Assembly: GCF_041537905.1 (NCBI RefSeq)
Contig: NZ_JBGRUO010000008.1
Span: 62,001-126,000, forward strand
DNA from: Ruegeria_C sp041537905
Lineage (GTDB): Bacteria; Pseudomonadota; Alphaproteobacteria; Rhodobacterales; Rhodobacteraceae
DNA: 64,000 nucleotides
Direction: 5' to 3'
The translations under genes and the position numbers were made by a program. Each line of letters begins with the position of its first letter. Position 1 is the stretch's first letter. This document shows, piece after piece, positions 27,016-36,117 of this stretch. A model generated the notes under the pieces. It was not told the DNA's origin. It ran no database searches and worked only from the letters and a program-made list of their open reading frames with translations.

Positions 27016-28056
27016 TCAGGCGGTGACGTGCCAATGCACGGGGAAACCGGGGTCGAATACAGTGACCGGGCCGTCGCCGGTGTCGATCTTGTCGGGATAG
27101 GTGACCGCGTCGCCCTTGGTCAGTGTCAGACTGTCCTCGTTGACCGGCAGGCCGTAGAAGCCGGGGCCGTGTCGCGAGGCGAATCCCTCCAGCTTGTCCA
27201 ATGCGCCGTCTTCCTCAAAGACATGGGCCAGCAGCGACATGGTGTTGGTGGCGGTGAAGCAGCCCGCGCAGCCGCAGGCGTTTTCCTTGAGCGGGTCAGT
27301 ATGAGGCGCGCTGTCAGTGCCCAGAAAGAACCGGGCGTCCCCGCTGGTGGCAGCGGCGCGCAGGGCGAGGCGATGTTCCTCGCGCTTGGCGACGGGCAGG
27401 CAGTAGTAATGCGGCTTGATGCCACCCACCAGGATATGGTTGCGGTTGATGATCAGGTGATGGGTGGTGATCGTCGCGCCTAGATCGCTGTCATTGGCCT
27501 TTACATAGTCCACACCATTGGACGTCGTGATATGTTCCATCACCACGCGCAGACCCGGCGTGTCACGGCGGATCGGGTCGAGCACCCATTCGATGAACTG
27601 CGCCTCGCGGTCGAAAATGTCGATCTCAGGATCGGTGACCTCGCCATGCACGCAGAGCGGCAGGCCGATCTCGGCCATCCGTTCCAGCACGCCGCGCACC
27701 TTGTCGAAATCGCGCACGCCGCTGGCAGAGTTGGTGGTGGCTCCCGCCGGGTAGAGCTTGACCGCTTTGACCAGCCCGCTGGCATGGGCGGCGGCCACAT
27801 CCTCGGGGTCGGTCTCCTCGGTCAGGTAGAGCGTCATCAGTGGCTCGAACGTCATGCCATCGGGCAGCGCGGCCACAATGCGGTCGCGATAGGCAGCGGC
27901 CTGCGTGCCGGTCACCACTGGTGGCACCAGGTTCGGCATGATGATGGCGCGGGCGAAATGGCGGGCGGTTTCGGGCAGGACGGCCTGCAACATCGCGCCG
28001 TCGCGCAGGTGCAGATGCCAGTCGTCGGGGCGGCGGATCGTAAGGCTTTGGCTCAT
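27016..28056 (-). CDS. pyrC: Dihydroorotase, class II
   Basis: The protein has 346 residues, the usual size for class II dihydroorotases of the E. coli PyrC type. Zinc ligands appear in DWHLHLRDGAM (residues 11-21). The carboxylated lysine lies in VKAVKLYPAGATTNS (near residue 100). Histidines in LCVHGEV and VMEHITT, and the aspartate in LGTDSAPH (near 250), complete the site. It closes the carbamoyl-aspartate ring and is first of the pyrC-pyrE pair. Confidence 0.95.
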   Translation of the reverse strand: MSQSLTIRRPDDWHLHLRDGAMLQAVLPETARHFARAIIMPNLVPPVVTGTQAAAYRDRIVAALPDGMTFEPLMTLYLTEETDPEDVAAAHASGLVKAVKLYPAGATTNSASGVRDFDKVRGVLERMAEIGLPLCVHGEVTDPEIDIFDREAQFIEWVLDPIRRDTPGLRVVMEHITTSNGVDYVKANDSDLGATITTHHLIINRNHILVGGIKPHYYCLPVAKREEHRLALRAAATSGDARFFLGTDSAPHTDPLKENACGCAGCFTATNTMSLLAHVFEEDGALDKLEGFASRHGPGFYGLPVNEDSLTLTKGDAVTYPDKIDTGDGPVTVFDPGFPVHWHVTA

Positions 28057-28108
28057 GCGCCTCGGCTAGCACAGGAGCCCGGGACGGGAAAGCCCCTGTG
28101 GCGCTTGT

Positions 28109-29071
28109 TCAGGTGGACCCGTCCGGCGGCGGCCTGAAGGCTCCCTCCGCCGCAAGCTGTTGTAGCTGTTCCAGGCGGCGTTGCAACCGGCGAATGGGCA
28201 ATCGGGCGATCGCATTGCGGCATAACAGCATCTCAAGATAGGGGCGTTCGTGATGTTCCAGATGGTTTCGGAGCATCAGAAGATAATGCGAGGACGCGCG
28301 GCGTGCGCGTAACATCCGGTAGAATTCCGCCTCTGTCAGCGTGTTTTCCGCTGCCATCGTGAGCAGGCGGGGCAGCAGCTTCATCTCGATCAGGCGGGCC
28401 TGCAATTCACTGCCCATATGACGCAGGCGCAACCGCGTCACATTGGGCCGCGCAAAGAGCGTGGCATGCATCGCATCCAGTCGCTGGCCGGGATCGTAGA
28501 GCACAAAGGCCTGATCGGCGGCGTCCAGCATGTCGGGTGCATAGCCGAACCGGTCATCAAAGGCGGTGCGGCGCATCTCGGTGAACCGGTTGTCCCATTC
28601 CGTCATCCGTGGGTCCAGCGTCGCTTGCGGTTGAAGCGCGATGACCGAGGCACCGGGGGCCGCGACCGAAAACGCTGCCGCCGCATAGCCGCACGGCCCC
28701 GCGCCATAGAAGACCACCTTGTCATACCCCTCGAATATTCCGTCATCGATCAACCGGTCGAAAAAGGCATAGACCTCGCTGTCACGAAACCAGGTGTTCC
28801 CGTTGGAGATGAGGCAGAGATGCGACCAGGATTTCTTGCGCACCATCTCAAAGCCCAAGGGTTGCTGGCTGTCCGAGAGGGTCCGAATACCCTGTATCGT
28901 CTCGAAGCTCACCAGCAGGGTCGGGCCACGGTTTATGAAGGTTGCAAAATGCCGCCTGCCGAACTCATGCACCTCACCTTCGGCCCGGACCTGATCCAGC
29001 AATCGCGCCTTCCATCTGCGGGGGCGCAGGTTGACCAGCGGCTGGTCAAGGGCGCTTTCGATGTCCTTCAT
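28109..29071 (-). CDS. Unknown protein with alpha/beta-hydrolase-like elbow
   Basis: This 320-residue protein is not assigned with confidence. Roseobacter homologues are often labelled phosphoadenosine phosphosulfate reductase, but no such motif is present. It has a central segment VVFYGAGPCGYAAAAFS (near residue 140) that resembles a nucleophile elbow with cysteine, and SHLCLISNGNTWF (near 83). The C-terminal 80 residues are Arg/Leu-rich and helical. The start has GAGG upstream. It is separate from the glycosyltransferase by 88 bases. Confidence 0.7.
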   Translation of the reverse strand: MKDIESALDQPLVNLRPRRWKARLLDQVRAEGEVHEFGRRHFATFINRGPTLLVSFETIQGIRTLSDSQQPLGFEMVRKKSWSHLCLISNGNTWFRDSEVYAFFDRLIDDGIFEGYDKVVFYGAGPCGYAAAAFSVAAPGASVIALQPQATLDPRMTEWDNRFTEMRRTAFDDRFGYAPDMLDAADQAFVLYDPGQRLDAMHATLFARPNVTRLRLRHMGSELQARLIEMKLLPRLLTMAAENTLTEAEFYRMLRARRASSHYLLMLRNHLEHHERPYLEMLLCRNAIARLPIRRLQRRLEQLQQLAAEGAFRPPPDGST

Positions 29072-29159
29072 ATGCCGATCCTCAGAGATCCGGTCGCTTG
29101 GCGGACCGGTTGGGTAGCCTCATAGCTAAAAGGCGAATGCGGCCAAATATGGGTCGGAC

Positions 29160-30239
29160 TCAGGTCTCTTTCTGGCTGGTTCCAGCGCCGGCACGCTTTG
29201 ATTTCATGATCCCGATACTGGCGAAAGAGGCCAGCGTCTCGGCCGAGGTGGCAGACACCGGGCGCGAGGGGGGCGTCATCAGCAGGCGCGAGAACAGCGC
29301 GCGATAGGGATCGAGCTCCATCAATTCGCGGAACCGCTCATGGCGCCAGGTCACGGCGTTTTCATGCAGTTGGGCAAGCTCGGCATCCTCCATCATCTCA
29401 GCGCGCAGCGGATCGGCACGGTCGCTGAGGCGCGAGATGCTGTCATCGGTATCGGTGTTGAGGTTCCGCTCCACCCAGTAATCCATACCCAGCATGTCAT
29501 CGGAATGCACCGCGCGACCGCGATCGGCCTTGAGCACATAGCTTTCCATCGCGCCCAGCGGATAATGGTTCAGCTGCACCAGCCCGTAATTGTCGCGCCC
29601 GTAATCGGAAAAGACGCGCTTTTTCTGCTGTCGCAGGTCGATTTCGCGGCCTGATCCGTCGAACCATCGGGCTTTTGCTTCTTTCTCGGGATGTGGTGAG
29701 CGGGGCCGGTGCACGCCCAGTTTCCGGTAGGCGCCATTGTTGCGGTAGAGCGTTTTGAACATCGCTGCGCGCCAGGGCCAATGCATGATCACCGGGGCGC
29801 AACGGGTGAAGAGGCGGGGCACCGGGGCGTCGGTGTAGCGTGTGACCTCGCCATTGCCGAAGAGCCGCCAGGTCAGCGTGATGGCCGTGGCCTTGGGCAG
29901 GGCGGCGGTCAGATCCTGAACGGTGCCGCCTCCGGCATGGATATTGACGAACTCATCCACATCCAGCGGCAGGATCCAGTCGGCTTTTCTGACCAAACGA
30001 TGCTTTGACGCCGCCTTGAGCGCGGTGAACTGGATGCCGCCCTTATCATAGGGGCCGTCATTGCGCAGGTGGGTCAGGTGGCCCATCTCCTCCAGCCGGT
30101 CGAGGATGGCGTCGGTGCCGTCCTGACAATCGTTGGAAAACACGAGGAAATCGGTGAACCCGGCAGCCCTGTGATGGGCCAGCCAGTCCAGCAGAAAGGC
30201 ACCTTCGTTGCGAACCGTCAGCACGGCCAGATATCGCAT
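29160..30239 (-). CDS. Family 2-like glycosyltransferase
   Basis: The 359-residue protein opens with LAVLTVRNEGAFLLDWLAHH (residues 4-23), the N-terminal strand of Glyco_tranf_2_4-type enzymes. The DxD-like metal site ILPLDVDEFVNIH lies near residue 90. There is no membrane segment. A strong GGGGAGG ribosome site precedes the ATG. Such proteins add sugars to surface polysaccharides in marine alphaproteobacteria. The donor and acceptor are unknown, and no polysaccharide cluster surrounds it. Confidence 0.85.
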   Translation of the reverse strand: MRYLAVLTVRNEGAFLLDWLAHHRAAGFTDFLVFSNDCQDGTDAILDRLEEMGHLTHLRNDGPYDKGGIQFTALKAASKHRLVRKADWILPLDVDEFVNIHAGGGTVQDLTAALPKATAITLTWRLFGNGEVTRYTDAPVPRLFTRCAPVIMHWPWRAAMFKTLYRNNGAYRKLGVHRPRSPHPEKEAKARWFDGSGREIDLRQQKKRVFSDYGRDNYGLVQLNHYPLGAMESYVLKADRGRAVHSDDMLGMDYWVERNLNTDTDDSISRLSDRADPLRAEMMEDAELAQLHENAVTWRHERFRELMELDPYRALFSRLLMTPPSRPVSATSAETLASFASIGIMKSKRAGAGTSQKET

Positions 30240-30421
30240 GCAACCTCCCCGATCCCGTGACCGGGATGCTTTGCATGTTGCCCGCGCAAGTCATGGCATC
30301 TTGCCCTCAACCCGTCAATCGCCCGGACCGGGACAGCTGTGATGCGACTAAGGTCGCACGGCTCTTTGCTTGACGCCAGCGCCGTGCCATGACCTGCTGC
30401 ACCGGCAAAGAGGGAGGTACC

Positions 30422-31330
30422 ATGCAGCGACCAGACAGCATCGACGCGGTTCAATCCGCGCTGACCGGGCAGGGCTATGTCTGCGGCCGCGCGCTGGCGA
30501 CGGTTGTGTTCCTCGCGCTCAAATTAGGGCGTCCGCTGTTTCTTGAAGGCGAGGCGGGGGTCGGCAAGACCGAGATCGCCAAGGCGCTGTCGGCCGCTTT
30601 GGGTCGCCGCCTGATCCGGCTGCAATGTTACGAGGGGCTTGATGCCTCAAGCGCCGTCTATGAATGGAATTTCCCGGCTCAGATGGTTGCCATCCGTACC
30701 GCCGAGGCAGCGGGTGGTGCGGACCGAACTGCACTGCAATCCGAGCTTTTCAGCGACGATTATCTGATCGAACGCCCTCTGCTGCAGGCCATGCGCCCCG
30801 ACGAAAACGGCGCGCCGGTGCTGCTGATCGACGAGTTGGACCGTACCGATGAACCGTTCGAGGCTTTCCTGCTGGAGGCGCTGAGCGATTTTCAGGTGAC
30901 GATCCCCGAGCTTGGCACGATCAAGGCCGCCGAGCCGCCCATCGTTATCCTCACCTCGAACCGCACGCGCGAGGTGCATGACGCGCTGAAACGCCGCTGC
31001 CTTTATCACTGGGTCGACTACCCCGATTTCACCCGCGAGGTTGAAATCCTGCACGCCCGCGCCCCCGAGGTCGCCGAAGCGCTCAGCCGCGAGGTTGTGG
31101 CCTTTGTCCAGCAATTGCGCACCGAGGATCTGTTCAAGAAGCCCGGCGTGGCCGAGACCATCGACTGGGCCAAATGCCTGCTGGCGCTGGACGTCATCGA
31201 CCTCAGCCCCGAGGTGATCGCCGATACGCTGGGCGCGGTGCTGAAATACCAGGACGACATCCAGCGCCTCGAAGGCTCCGAGGCCAAGCGCCTGCTGGAT
31301 CAGGCCAAGGCATCGCTGGAGCCTGCATGA
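30422..31330 (+). CDS. coxD: MoxR family AAA+ ATPase, CoxD-like
   Basis: The ATG at 30422 follows AGGGAGG and gives 302 residues. Walker A is GEAGVGKTEIAK (near residue 45) and Walker B LLIDELDRTDEPFE (near 137); sensor 1 is ILTSNRTREVHDALKRRC (near 178). In carboxydotrophs the CoxD-CoxE ATPase-VWA pair inserts the cyanolysed sulfur and copper into CO dehydrogenase. Structural coxMSL genes are not in the window. The paired VWA gene, xdhC-like gene and molybdopterin gene nearby support molybdenum-hydroxylase maturation. Confidence 0.88.
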   Translation: MQRPDSIDAVQSALTGQGYVCGRALATVVFLALKLGRPLFLEGEAGVGKTEIAKALSAALGRRLIRLQCYEGLDASSAVYEWNFPAQMVAIRTAEAAGGADRTALQSELFSDDYLIERPLLQAMRPDENGAPVLLIDELDRTDEPFEAFLLEALSDFQVTIPELGTIKAAEPPIVILTSNRTREVHDALKRRCLYHWVDYPDFTREVEILHARAPEVAEALSREVVAFVQQLRTEDLFKKPGVAETIDWAKCLLALDVIDLSPEVIADTLGAVLKYQDDIQRLEGSEAKRLLDQAKASLEPA

Positions 31331-31333
31331 CAA

Positions 31334-31858
31334 ATGAACTACTCGGGAAGCCCACTTCTAAGTAGATCAACAGCGGCTTCGGGGCGGGGCCTTTTTGTGT
31401 TGTCTACGGCGACCATTTTGACTGTTTGGCTAAAGATTGACCTTAGCTCACTCACCATCTTAGGCGTCTCGCTTAGCGAGCCGCAAACAGATGCGTCACT
31501 GATTTGCGTTTTGATGCTTCTCTGGGTCACCCTCGCGGTGCATTGGGTCGGTGACCTAGTGTCATTGGGGCAATGGAACTCCTCAATGTCATCCAAGCTT
31601 GCGCAGGCCGTTTATGACGGCGGCGGAAAAATGAAGGGCCGCATTGAGTATATTATCGAAGCCTTTGAGAGGGCTTTTGATGAAGAAGACCAGCTTCACA
31701 AGTCTGTCGATATTGACTACGTGAATAGGAAACTACGCGAGATTGACGATAGTATGTGGTGGCACGAAAAAACCGCGGTCTTCTTTGTCGTGGTTTGGAG
31801 CTTTATCATACCAACGCTGCTTGTATTCATTGCAATTCTTGCGGTCATGTATGGCTGA
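31334..31858 (+). CDS. Membrane protein of unknown function inserted between coxD and coxE
   Basis: The 174-residue protein has membrane segments near residues 20-36, 53-75 and 148-172, flanking a soluble acidic helical region (residues 85-145). No family is recognised. It starts three bases after the coxD stop and its stop overlaps the coxE start by eight bases, so it is placed for coupled translation. Base composition is clearly more A/T-rich than either neighbour. CoxD and CoxE normally adjoin, so this looks like an acquired gene captured neatly into the operon. Confidence 0.7.
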   Translation: MNYSGSPLLSRSTAASGRGLFVLSTATILTVWLKIDLSSLTILGVSLSEPQTDASLICVLMLLWVTLAVHWVGDLVSLGQWNSSMSSKLAQAVYDGGGKMKGRIEYIIEAFERAFDEEDQLHKSVDIDYVNRKLREIDDSMWWHEKTAVFFVVVWSFIIPTLLVFIAILAVMYG

Positions 31859-33107
31859 ACAACTCCCGCTCGCCACGCCAGACAACCCGAAACTGGCTCA
31901 GAATATCATCCATTTCGCCCGCGCGCTGCGTAAGGCCGGGCTGCCGATCGGGACGGGGCGGGTGGTCGACGCGATCCAGGCGGTTGCGGCGGCGGGGTTC
32001 ACCGCGCGGCGTGATTTCTACTGGACGCTGCATGCCTGTTTCGTGAACCGCCCCGAACACCGCGCGGTCTTTGCGCAGGTGTTCCGGCTGTACTGGCGCG
32101 ACCCGCGTTATCTGGAACATATGATGGCGATGATGCTGCCCGCCATTCGCGGCGTGCAGGAGGATCGCACCGCGCAGGCCGCCGAAAAACGCGCCGCCGA
32201 GGCGCTGCTGGACGGAGCACAGCGCGACCTGCCCGAGATGGAAGACCAGGAAGAGGGCACCGAGATCGAGGTCGACGCCTCGATGACCATGTCCTCGGAG
32301 GAGCGGCTGCGGAGTCTGGATTTCGAACAGATGAGCACCGAGGAAGTGGCCCGCGCCAAGCGGATGCTGGCGCGACTGGAACTGCCGGTGAAACCGATCC
32401 CGTCACGGCGCGGACAGGCCAGCCATCTGGGCCACCGCCTCGACCGGGCCCGCACCTTGCGGCAGGCGATGCGGCAGGGGGGCGAGTTGCGCGATATCGC
32501 GAAACTGCAACCTCGCCCGCGATGGCCCAATCTGGTCGTGCTGTGCGATATTTCGGGCTCGATGAGCCAGTACAGCCGCATCATCCTGCATTTCCTGCAT
32601 GCGGTCGCCAATGCCAAGGGCGCGGGTTGGGCCAAGGTACATGCCTTCACGTTCGGCACGCGGCTCACCAACATCACCCGGCACCTGCATCAGCGCGATG
32701 TGGATGCCGCCCTTGCTGCTGCGGGGGGCGAAGCGCAGGATTGGGAGGGCGGCACGCGGATCGGCCACTGCCTGCATCAGTTCAACCGTGACTGGTCGCG
32801 CCGAGTGATGGGGCAGGGCGCGGTGGTGCTGCTGATCACTGACGGGCTGGACCGGGACGACCCCGATCAACTGGCCAAGGAGATGGAGCGTCTGCACCTC
32901 TCGGCCCGCCGCTTGATCTGGCTGAACCCGCTGCTGCGCTGGCAGGGCTTCGCGCCCAAGGCGCGCGGCATCGCGGCGATGCTGCCCCATGTGGACAGCT
33001 TTCGTGCGGGCCATTCGATCGCCTCGCTTGAAGATCTGGCCGAGGTGATCTCGCGTCCCGATGATGTCGGAGAAAAGGCGCGGCTGCTGGTTGCCGCGCG
33101 GGGGTAG
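31851..33107 (+). CDS. coxE: VWA domain protein, CoxE-like
   Basis: The ATG at 31851 gives 418 residues. The MIDAS motif DISGSMSQYS lies near residue 228, preceded by an Arg/Glu-rich helical region. The C-terminal VWA domain includes VVLLITDGLDRDD (near 325) and RRLIWLNPLLRW (near 353). CoxE works with the MoxR-type ATPase CoxD to mature molybdenum hydroxylases such as CO dehydrogenase. The gene is the third of this unit because of the inserted membrane gene. It ends before a convergent secreted-protein gene. Confidence 0.88.
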   Translation: MAEQLPLATPDNPKLAQNIIHFARALRKAGLPIGTGRVVDAIQAVAAAGFTARRDFYWTLHACFVNRPEHRAVFAQVFRLYWRDPRYLEHMMAMMLPAIRGVQEDRTAQAAEKRAAEALLDGAQRDLPEMEDQEEGTEIEVDASMTMSSEERLRSLDFEQMSTEEVARAKRMLARLELPVKPIPSRRGQASHLGHRLDRARTLRQAMRQGGELRDIAKLQPRPRWPNLVVLCDISGSMSQYSRIILHFLHAVANAKGAGWAKVHAFTFGTRLTNITRHLHQRDVDAALAAAGGEAQDWEGGTRIGHCLHQFNRDWSRRVMGQGAVVLLITDGLDRDDPDQLAKEMERLHLSARRLIWLNPLLRWQGFAPKARGIAAMLPHVDSFRAGHSIASLEDLAEVISRPDDVGEKARLLVAARG

Positions 33108-33136
33108 GGCGGCCAGCAGCCGCCCCGGTCAGCATA

Positions 33137-33637
33137 TCACTGGATCTGTTTCTGGTTACACTCGCGCGCCATCTCCAGCGCCTTGTAGGTGCCGGCCAGA
33201 TTGACCTCGAATGCGTATTCCTTCTCGGGGAACACGGTCATCGTGTATTGCTTGGCGATGTCCTCGAAAAAGGCGGGGTCGTCGGACAGGACGTAGCCGC
33301 CTGAATAGCCCTTGGTGATGTTGCCCCGCATGCCTGTGGCGTCGCCCAAAAAGAGGTCATCCCCGATCAGGACCGCCACGGCCTGGGTTTCGTCCTTCTT
33401 GATATCGGTCTTGGCTTTGGTGAAGACCCCGACATAGCCAACACCGCGATCGGTGGTCAGACCCATCTGCACGACGTTTTCAGACTCGTCCACGGCTTCG
33501 ACGAAACAGGATTGCTTGGTCGCGTCCACATAGACATTCCAGCCTTCGGTGGTGCCATAGGCCTCGAACTCATCGGCCTGCGCCGCGCCGGCCATCAGGG
33601 CAAGCGCCCCCGCGAAACCCAGTTTTGCATATGTCAT
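33137..33637 (-). CDS. Secreted protein of unknown function
   Basis: The 166-residue protein has a signal peptide (residues 1-21, cut near AQADE). The mature part is acidic and beta-rich. Segments such as GWNVYVDATKQSCFVEA and LIGDDLFLGDATG resemble the small periplasmic proteins seen in Rhodobacteraceae with invasion-associated locus B-like (IalB) folds, but I cannot be sure. The start has AAAGGA. It stands alone between convergent coxE and the divergent xdhC-like gene. Confidence 0.75.
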   Translation of the reverse strand: MTYAKLGFAGALALMAGAAQADEFEAYGTTEGWNVYVDATKQSCFVEAVDESENVVQMGLTTDRGVGYVGVFTKAKTDIKKDETQAVAVLIGDDLFLGDATGMRGNITKGYSGGYVLSDDPAFFEDIAKQYTMTVFPEKEYAFEVNLAGTYKALEMARECNQKQIQ

Positions 33638-33866
33638 GATCTATCCTTTGTCTCAGTGAAAAACAGGAGGGCTTACGGGCCGCCGATGACACCTCGCCGA
33701 CCCGTTGTGCGTTGGCGGCAGGTTAGGCCGCACCTGCTGCGTCTGCAAGTCAAGGTTGAGTATTTTCGGACGGTTTGCGCGGAGGTGAAAAATCCTCGCT
33801 CCCAGTGCTGAAACACAGCAGACACCGCCTCGGGTCTGGGCCATACTCGCCGTTGGGAGGTGCCGC

Positions 33867-34835
33867 ATGCAACGTTTTGATAACAGCCCGGAAACCGCGC
33901 TTGACTGGTATCGCGAGGGCGGCAGCGCCGCACTGGCGACGGTGGTTGAAACCTGGGGCAGCGCGCCGCGCCGGGTGGGGGCGCAACTGGTGATCGGCGG
34001 CGATGGCCGGATCGAAGGCTCGGTCTCGGGCGGCTGCGTCGAGGGTGCGGTGATTGTCGAGGCGCTGGAGGCTATCGAAGAGGGCGCGTCGCGGGTGCTG
34101 GAATTTGGTGTCAGCGACGAGGATGCCTTTGCCGTGGGTCTTGCCTGTGGCGGCACCATCCGCATTCTGGTGGAACCGATCGGCGCGGTGCTGTCCGAGG
34201 TGATGCTGGCCGAGCTGGTTGCCCTGCGCGCCGCGCGCATCCCCGTTGCCTATGAGGTCAATATCGACACGGGCCGTCGCGCGCTTCGGCGCACGCGCCA
34301 TGCGGATCGGATGCGTCTGGATCGCTCGGGGTTCGAAGAGGATGGCAAGACCTTTGTCGCCGTGCACAATCCGCCGCTGCGGTTGGTGGTGTTGGGGGCG
34401 GTGCATATCGCTCAGGCGCTGGTGCCGATGGCGCGGATCGCCGGTTATGACCCGGTGATCATCGATCCGCGCGAGGCGTTTGCCTCGTCGGAACGGTTCC
34501 CGGGCGAGAGGATCCTGACCGACTGGCCGGATGAGGCGGTGGCCGAGATCGGCCTTGATACGCGCACGGCACTTGTGTTGCTGACCCATGATCCAAAGCT
34601 GGACGATCCGGCACTGCAGGCGGCTCTGGGGGCCAATATCTTCTATATCGGCGCGCTGGGCTCGACCCGCACCCACGCCAAACGCGTCGCGCGAATGCAG
34701 GAGGCGGGGTTCTCCGAAGAGCAGATCGCGCGCATTCACGGGCCTATCGGGCTTGATATCGGCGCGGCTGGCCCGTCCGAGATTGCGGTGGCCATATTGG
34801 CGGAAATGACGGCTGTGCTGCGGGGCAAGGCATGA
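33867..34835 (+). CDS. XdhC/CoxI family molybdenum-enzyme maturation protein
   Basis: This 322-residue protein has the N-terminal XdhC_CoxI domain (VVETWGSAPRRVGAQLVI and SVSGGCVEGAV, near residues 30-65). The C-terminal Rossmann domain includes LVVLGAVHIAQALVPMA (near 172) and GALGSTRTHAKRV (near 260). XdhC binds molybdopterin and passes the sulfurated cofactor to xanthine or CO dehydrogenase. The gene overlaps the molybdopterin-binding gene by four bases, so both serve the same maturation route. Confidence 0.88.
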   Translation: MQRFDNSPETALDWYREGGSAALATVVETWGSAPRRVGAQLVIGGDGRIEGSVSGGCVEGAVIVEALEAIEEGASRVLEFGVSDEDAFAVGLACGGTIRILVEPIGAVLSEVMLAELVALRAARIPVAYEVNIDTGRRALRRTRHADRMRLDRSGFEEDGKTFVAVHNPPLRLVVLGAVHIAQALVPMARIAGYDPVIIDPREAFASSERFPGERILTDWPDEAVAEIGLDTRTALVLLTHDPKLDDPALQAALGANIFYIGALGSTRTHAKRVARMQEAGFSEEQIARIHGPIGLDIGAAGPSEIAVAILAEMTAVLRGKA

Positions 34836-35836
34836 GGTTCGGCCCGGTTCCCGTTTCTGACGCAGAGGGTGCCGTTCTCGCGCATTCGGTCAGTGCCGGT
34901 GGGCGAAAGCTGCGCAAGGGGATCGTGCTGGGCGCGCAGGACTTGTCTCTGCTGGCCGAGAATGGCGTAGCGGAGGTCACCGTGGCTCGGCTGGAGCCGG
35001 GCGATGTGCATGAGGATACCGCAGCGAGGGTTCTGGCCGACGCGCTGGTTCCTGATCCTGCCGCCGCCAATGTCACGTTGAGCAAGCCCTTTACGGGGCG
35101 GGTGAACATTCTGGCCGCATCGCCTGGCATCGTCGATCTGGATGTGGCGGCTCTCGAGCGGTTCAATCAGGTCCATCCGATGATCACCGTGGCTACGGTA
35201 CCGCCTTATCAGCAGATGACGCCGCGCGGCATGGTGGCGACGATCAAGGTGATCTCTTATGCCGTGCCCGAGATCGATGTGACCCGCGCGGCAGAGGCTG
35301 CGCGCAACGCGATCCGGCTGCTTGCGCCGGTACACGGCTCGGCCGGGTTGATCGTGAGCGATATTCCCGGCGGGCCGTCCAATGACAAGGGCATCGCCGC
35401 CATTCGCGGTCGGGTCGAGGCGCTGGGCATGGACCTGAGCGACATCCGCACGGTGCCCCATCGCGAAGAGGCGCTGAGCGCAGCCCTGCAGGATGTGGGC
35501 GGCGACATGGTGATGATCCTGACCGGCTCGGCCACCTCGGACCCGCAGGATGTGGCCCCGGCAGCGCTGCGTCATGCGGGCGGCAGGGTGGATCGGTTCG
35601 GGATGCCGGTCGATCCCGGTAACCTGCTGTTTCTGGGCCAGCTTGGCCCGCGCCCGGTGATCGGCCTGCCGGGTTGTGCCCGCTCTCCGGCGCTCAACGG
35701 TGCTGACTGGGTTTTGTCGCGGGTGGCCTGTGGGGTCACCACCACCGGTGCGGATATCGCCGCAATGGGGGTTGGCGGGCTGCTCAAGGAAATTCCCACG
35801 CGACCGCAGCCGCGCGCAGGGAAGAAACGTAGCTGA
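34832..35836 (+). CDS. Molybdopterin-binding (MoaB/MoeA-like) protein
   Basis: The 334-residue protein carries a molybdopterin-binding domain. SAGGRKLRKGIVLG occurs early, and LILTGSATSDPQDVAPAALR (near residue 228) is the MPT loop. The end GLPGCARSPALNGADW and AMGVGGLLKEIPTRPQPR is the linker where longer homologues continue into a MobA/NTP-transferase domain. Here the stop falls seven or so residues after that linker, so the transferase domain is absent. It likely binds or transfers molybdenum cofactor with the XdhC-like partner. Confidence 0.85.
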   Translation: MRFGPVPVSDAEGAVLAHSVSAGGRKLRKGIVLGAQDLSLLAENGVAEVTVARLEPGDVHEDTAARVLADALVPDPAAANVTLSKPFTGRVNILAASPGIVDLDVAALERFNQVHPMITVATVPPYQQMTPRGMVATIKVISYAVPEIDVTRAAEAARNAIRLLAPVHGSAGLIVSDIPGGPSNDKGIAAIRGRVEALGMDLSDIRTVPHREEALSAALQDVGGDMVMILTGSATSDPQDVAPAALRHAGGRVDRFGMPVDPGNLLFLGQLGPRPVIGLPGCARSPALNGADWVLSRVACGVTTTGADIAAMGVGGLLKEIPTRPQPRAGKKRS

Positions 35837-35840
35837 GAGG

Positions 35841-36041
35841 TCAGGCAGGTGCGCAGTCACCACGCTGCCCGGCGCATCCCGACCCGTTCAAGCCATAGAG
35901 CATAGGGCTCAAGGACGGTGCCAGATCATTGACTTCGATTCGCTCTGGCGGATCGACCACATAGCGATGAGGGTCAGCCTTGTCGGACTTCACAAAGGGA
36001 TAGGCCACAAGAATAAGAATGGTAAGGAGTATAGCGCGCAT
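35841..36041 (-). CDS. Possible small exported protein
   Basis: The ORF gives 66 residues starting MRAILLTILILVAYPF, a hydrophobic leader, then a short Asp/Pro-rich tail. The ribosome site is weak. It lies in the 281-base gap between the molybdopterin gene and the membrane protein gene. The leader suggests a real small envelope protein, but with no homology evidence it may be spurious. Confidence 0.4.
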   Translation of the reverse strand: MRAILLTILILVAYPFVKSDKADPHRYVVDPPERIEVNDLAPSLSPMLYGLNGSGCAGQRGDCAPA

Positions 36042-36117
36042 GTCTGCCCCGGGGTTCAATGTCTTCGGGGATAGAACGCGTCACTGCGCGCTTTCCGTCG
36101 CGCCAAATGTCGTTTTT

